A program made the translations under genes and the position numbers. Below are positions 61,897 to 64,000 of a DNA stretch of 64,000 bases, one piece after another. Every line of letters begins with the position of its first letter. Position 1 is the first letter of the stretch. The notes beneath the pieces are model-generated. The model saw nothing but the letters and a program-made list of their open reading frames with translations, was not told the DNA's origin and searched no databases. The stretch comes from Duganella radicis (GTDB lineage: Bacteria; Pseudomonadota; Gammaproteobacteria; Burkholderiales; Burkholderiaceae_D), in the NCBI RefSeq assembly GCF_009720825.1, contig NZ_WNKY01000012.1, forward strand, positions 1 through 64,000, given 5' to 3'.

Positions 61897-62796
61897 ATGA
61901 GCGATCTCGGTCTGGGCATCGATGCAGGAGGCACGCAAACCCGCTGGGCGCTGGCCGATGCGGCAGGCGCCATTGTGGCCGAGGGCAGCGTGGCCGGCCT
62001 GTCGGCCACGCAGATGGGCAGCACGGCCGGGCGCGACGCGGTGCGCGGCATCTTCGCCATGCTGGCGACGCAGGTGCTGGCGGCCGGCCAGCCGGTACGC
62101 GTGTGCGCCGGCCTGACGGGCTTTGATGGCGTTAGCACGCAGGCCGCGCAGATGCTGGCGGAGGTGCTGAAGCTGACGCCATCGTCCATCGGCATGCGCA
62201 ACGACGTGGAGATCGCGTATCTGGACAGCTTTGCGCCGGGCGAGGGTTACTTCATTTATGCCGGCACCGGCTCGATCGCCGCGTTCATCGATGCGGATGG
62301 CCAGTTCCACCGCGCCGGCGGCCGTGGCGTTACGCTGGATGACGGCGGCGGTGGTTTCTGGATCGCGCGCGAAGCCATGCGCCACATCTGGCGGCTGGAG
62401 GACGAGCAGCCCGGCGTGTGGCAGCAATCGGCCATGGCGCGCGCGGTGTTTGCGCAGATCGGCGGCAGTGATTGGTCGGTGTCGCGCCAGTTCATTTACG
62501 GCCAGGATCGCGGTGCGATCGGGCGGCTGGCGCTGGCCGTCGCCGCCAGCGCCGATACCGATCCGGTGGCGCGCAACATCCTTGAGCGCGCCGGCAGCGA
62601 ATTGGCGCGGATTGCGCTGGCGCTGGTTGGCCGCTACGGCGTACGTCCGATCGCGCTGGGCGGACGCGCGGCGCATCTGCATCCGCTGATCGCGCAAAGC
62701 ATGCGGGCGGCGCTGCCTGCCGAACTGTCGATGACGCAGCGGCACACACTGGCGCACCACGCGGCGGCGCGGATTGCTCTACACTCCCATCATTGA
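61897..62796 (+). CDS. BadF/BcrA-type N-acetyl amino-sugar kinase
   Basis: 299 residues, actin-like ATPase fold: GLGIDAGGTQTRWALAD, AGLTGFDGVS, EGYFIYAGTGSIAAFID and GGRGVTLDDGGGGFWIAREAM. Relatives phosphorylate GlcNAc (NagK-like) or MurNAc (MurK). Here it lies among murQ and ampG, so it should phosphorylate recycled GlcNAc or MurNAc, giving the MurQ substrate if MurNAc. Two tandem ATGs; CGGAG fits the second (61897). Confidence 0.85.
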   Translation: MSDLGLGIDAGGTQTRWALADAAGAIVAEGSVAGLSATQMGSTAGRDAVRGIFAMLATQVLAAGQPVRVCAGLTGFDGVSTQAAQMLAEVLKLTPSSIGMRNDVEIAYLDSFAPGEGYFIYAGTGSIAAFIDADGQFHRAGGRGVTLDDGGGGFWIAREAMRHIWRLEDEQPGVWQQSAMARAVFAQIGGSDWSVSRQFIYGQDRGAIGRLALAVAASADTDPVARNILERAGSELARIALALVGRYGVRPIALGGRAAHLHPLIAQSMRAALPAELSMTQRHTLAHHAAARIALHSHH

Positions 62797-62814
62797 ACTG
62801 ATGCTGACACGCTT

Positions 62815-63687
62815 ATGAAAATTGTTCCGCTACTCGCTTTGACGGCTTTGCTGGCTGGTTGCGCCACGGTGGCGCCGGAAGGTCCGCGCTTCGACCGCTC
62901 GCTGACCGCGAAGGCGCAGAGTGACCGCATCAAGTATGTGATCCTGCACTACACGGTGAGTGACCTGCCGCGTTCCATCAACACGCTGGCGTATGGCACG
63001 CAGGTGAGCGCGCATTATCTGCTGACGGATACGGAGCAGCCGTTTTTCTACACGCTGGTGGATGAGCCGCGCCAGTCGAATCACGCGGGTTTGAGCAGCT
63101 GGAAGATTTACAACCAGCTCAATTCGGCGTCGATCGGCATCGAGATCGTCAATCCGGGCTTCAAGGAGACGGCGCAGGGACGTGTGTATGCGCCGTTTTC
63201 GCAGGCGCAGATCGACCAGCTGATTTTGCTGTTGAAGGATATTGTCAAGCGCCACAACATCCCGATGGGGAATATCCTCGGCCATAACGACATCGCGCCA
63301 CAGCGCAAGCAGGACCCCGGGCCGGCGTTTCCGTGGAAGCAGCTGGCGGATGCCGGCTTGATCCCGTGGCCGGAGCCGAGCCGCGTGGCGGCGCGCCTCC
63401 CCGGCTTGCAGGAGCAGTTGCCGGACGTGTTCTGGTTCCAGCGCAAGCTGGCGGAGATCGGTTACGCGGTGCCGCAGAACGGCGAACTGGATCAGGCCAC
63501 GCGCAATGTGATTTCGGTCTTCCAGACCAAGTACCGGCCATCGCTGTTCGACGGCACGCCGGACGCGGAAACGGCGGCGATGATGGATGTCTTGACGACA
63601 CCCGTTCCGCTGATCCCGGCCGCGCCGGCCAGTGCGCCGCAGCCGGCCGCCGACAGCCCGCCGCCGGTCCCGGCCGAATCGGACTGA
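62815..63687 (+). CDS. amiD: AmiD-like N-acetylmuramoyl-L-alanine amidase lipoprotein
   Basis: 290 residues. Lipobox LLAGC, an Amidase_2 domain with zinc ligands in YVILHYTVSD, SNHAGLSSW and GHNDIAPQRKQDPG, the GIEIVNPG strand, then a PG_binding_1 domain (VFWFQRKLAEIGYAVPQNGELDQATRNVISVFQ) and a Pro/Ala tail. Removes peptides from (anhydro)MurNAc at the outer membrane. Part of the muropeptide salvage operon, 18 bases after the kinase. Confidence 0.93.
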   Translation: MKIVPLLALTALLAGCATVAPEGPRFDRSLTAKAQSDRIKYVILHYTVSDLPRSINTLAYGTQVSAHYLLTDTEQPFFYTLVDEPRQSNHAGLSSWKIYNQLNSASIGIEIVNPGFKETAQGRVYAPFSQAQIDQLILLLKDIVKRHNIPMGNILGHNDIAPQRKQDPGPAFPWKQLADAGLIPWPEPSRVAARLPGLQEQLPDVFWFQRKLAEIGYAVPQNGELDQATRNVISVFQTKYRPSLFDGTPDAETAAMMDVLTTPVPLIPAAPASAPQPAADSPPPVPAESD

Positions 63688-63694
63688 GCGTGCC

Positions 63695-64000
63695 ATGACC
63701 GCGCCGCCCGTTCCCTGCGAAGCGATCCCGGGTCATCCCGACTTCCGCCGGCTGGATAGCGTCGCAGGCATCGCGGTTGACCTGCGCTATGCGACGGCCG
63801 ACAATTTTGTCGGCCGCGATCTGTATTCCCCGCTGGACTGCCACTGGCTGCACAAGGACGCCGCCGCCGCGCTGGAACGCGCGGTGGCCTGGCTGGCCGC
63901 GCGCAAACCGGAATACACGCTGCTGGTGCTGGACGCCTTGCGCCCGCAGCGCGTGCAGGAACAACTGTGGACGGCGCTGCAAGGCACCGATCTGCTGACC
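63695..64000 (+). CDS. ddpX: D-alanyl-D-alanine dipeptidase (VanX/DdpX-like), 3-prime end cut by window
   Basis: 102 residues seen of an estimated 190 or so. VDLRYATADNFVGRDLYS and LLVLDALRPQRVQEQLW are the VanX/DdpX signature, including the catalytic Arg. The zinc ligands lie beyond the window. Hydrolyses D-Ala-D-Ala released from cell wall, or acts on L,D-dipeptides. Seven bases after amiD. Confidence 0.88.
   Translation, partial: MTAPPVPCEAIPGHPDFRRLDSVAGIAVDLRYATADNFVGRDLYSPLDCHWLHKDAAAALERAVAWLAARKPEYTLLVLDALRPQRVQEQLWTALQGTDLLT

Overview
The window looks like a chromosomal segment of a betaproteobacterium, most likely Burkholderiales, family Oxalobacteraceae (Massilia/Duganella/Janthinobacterium-like). 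This rests on very high GC, the cbb3 oxidase/FNR arrangement, the leucine-catabolism plus biotin cluster, and a conserved rsmI/lpoA/yraN/SIS/dolP block. The genus call is inference from gene content, not a database result. Coding density is very high: no stretch longer than about 200 bases lacks a gene, and there is no prophage, insertion sequence, CRISPR array or rRNA. One tRNA (Pro, UGG) is present.

Layout. 1-3093: hybrid histidine kinase cut by the window edge. 3211-4063: secreted alpha/beta hydrolase with an 8-bp triplet repeat that throws its signal peptide out of frame, behind a promoter carrying two near-identical operators. 4162-4889: DUF2892 membrane protein and ECF sigma factor. 4937-17279: a large low-oxygen respiration locus. 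fnr converges on a minus-strand array aer - hemN - SafE-like - ccoI - ccoS - ccoN - ccoO - ccoQ - ccoP - ccoG - fixH/ccoH, with perfect FNR boxes ahead of aer and ccoN. In both cases the box is centred 41.5 bp from the inferred start of transcription.

17300-24371: DUF808, LysE-type exporter, FecR/DUF6600 protein, CII-like regulator, then a proline-rich membrane protein + DUF2491 + PspA-like module and ybeD. 24475-27775: GcvA-like regulator opposite a YfcF-type GST, then lipB-lipA. 27912-28520: Phd antitoxin with a frameshifted PIN toxin. 28574-30320: peroxiredoxin, ung, hotdog thioesterase. 30499-37976: a same-strand run of flavin-dependent halogenase, Ig-like lipoprotein, large TonB-dependent receptor, exported truncated globin and DUF3034 protein. 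A hairpin covers the globin start. This is the most likely place for an undescribed system.

37973-43574: cyanase, TlpA-like thioredoxin, dolP-like, SIS protein, yraN, lpoA, rsmI and a TonB-N-terminus-like protein. 43610-45867: tRNA-Pro with a clean promoter and terminator, then a LytS/LytTR two-component pair. 45932-56671: one continuous minus-strand operon liuB-liuC-bioA-bioF-bioD-bioB-liuD-ghrA-mvaB, that is leucine degradation with the biotin pathway embedded in it. Biotin is the cofactor of the LiuB/LiuD carboxylase. 56781-57218: YchJ-like protein. 57319-64000: muropeptide salvage operon gntR-murQ-ampG-GH10-like lipoprotein-sugar kinase-amidase-D-Ala-D-Ala dipeptidase, cut by the window edge.

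Several palindromic elements sit in or between genes: a REPIN-like doublet inserted in frame in the SafE-like gene, a 103-bp inverted repeat after ybeD, a 23-bp perfect inverted repeat supplying both stop codons at 45865-45934, and a 26-bp perfect inverted repeat at 56687-56769.
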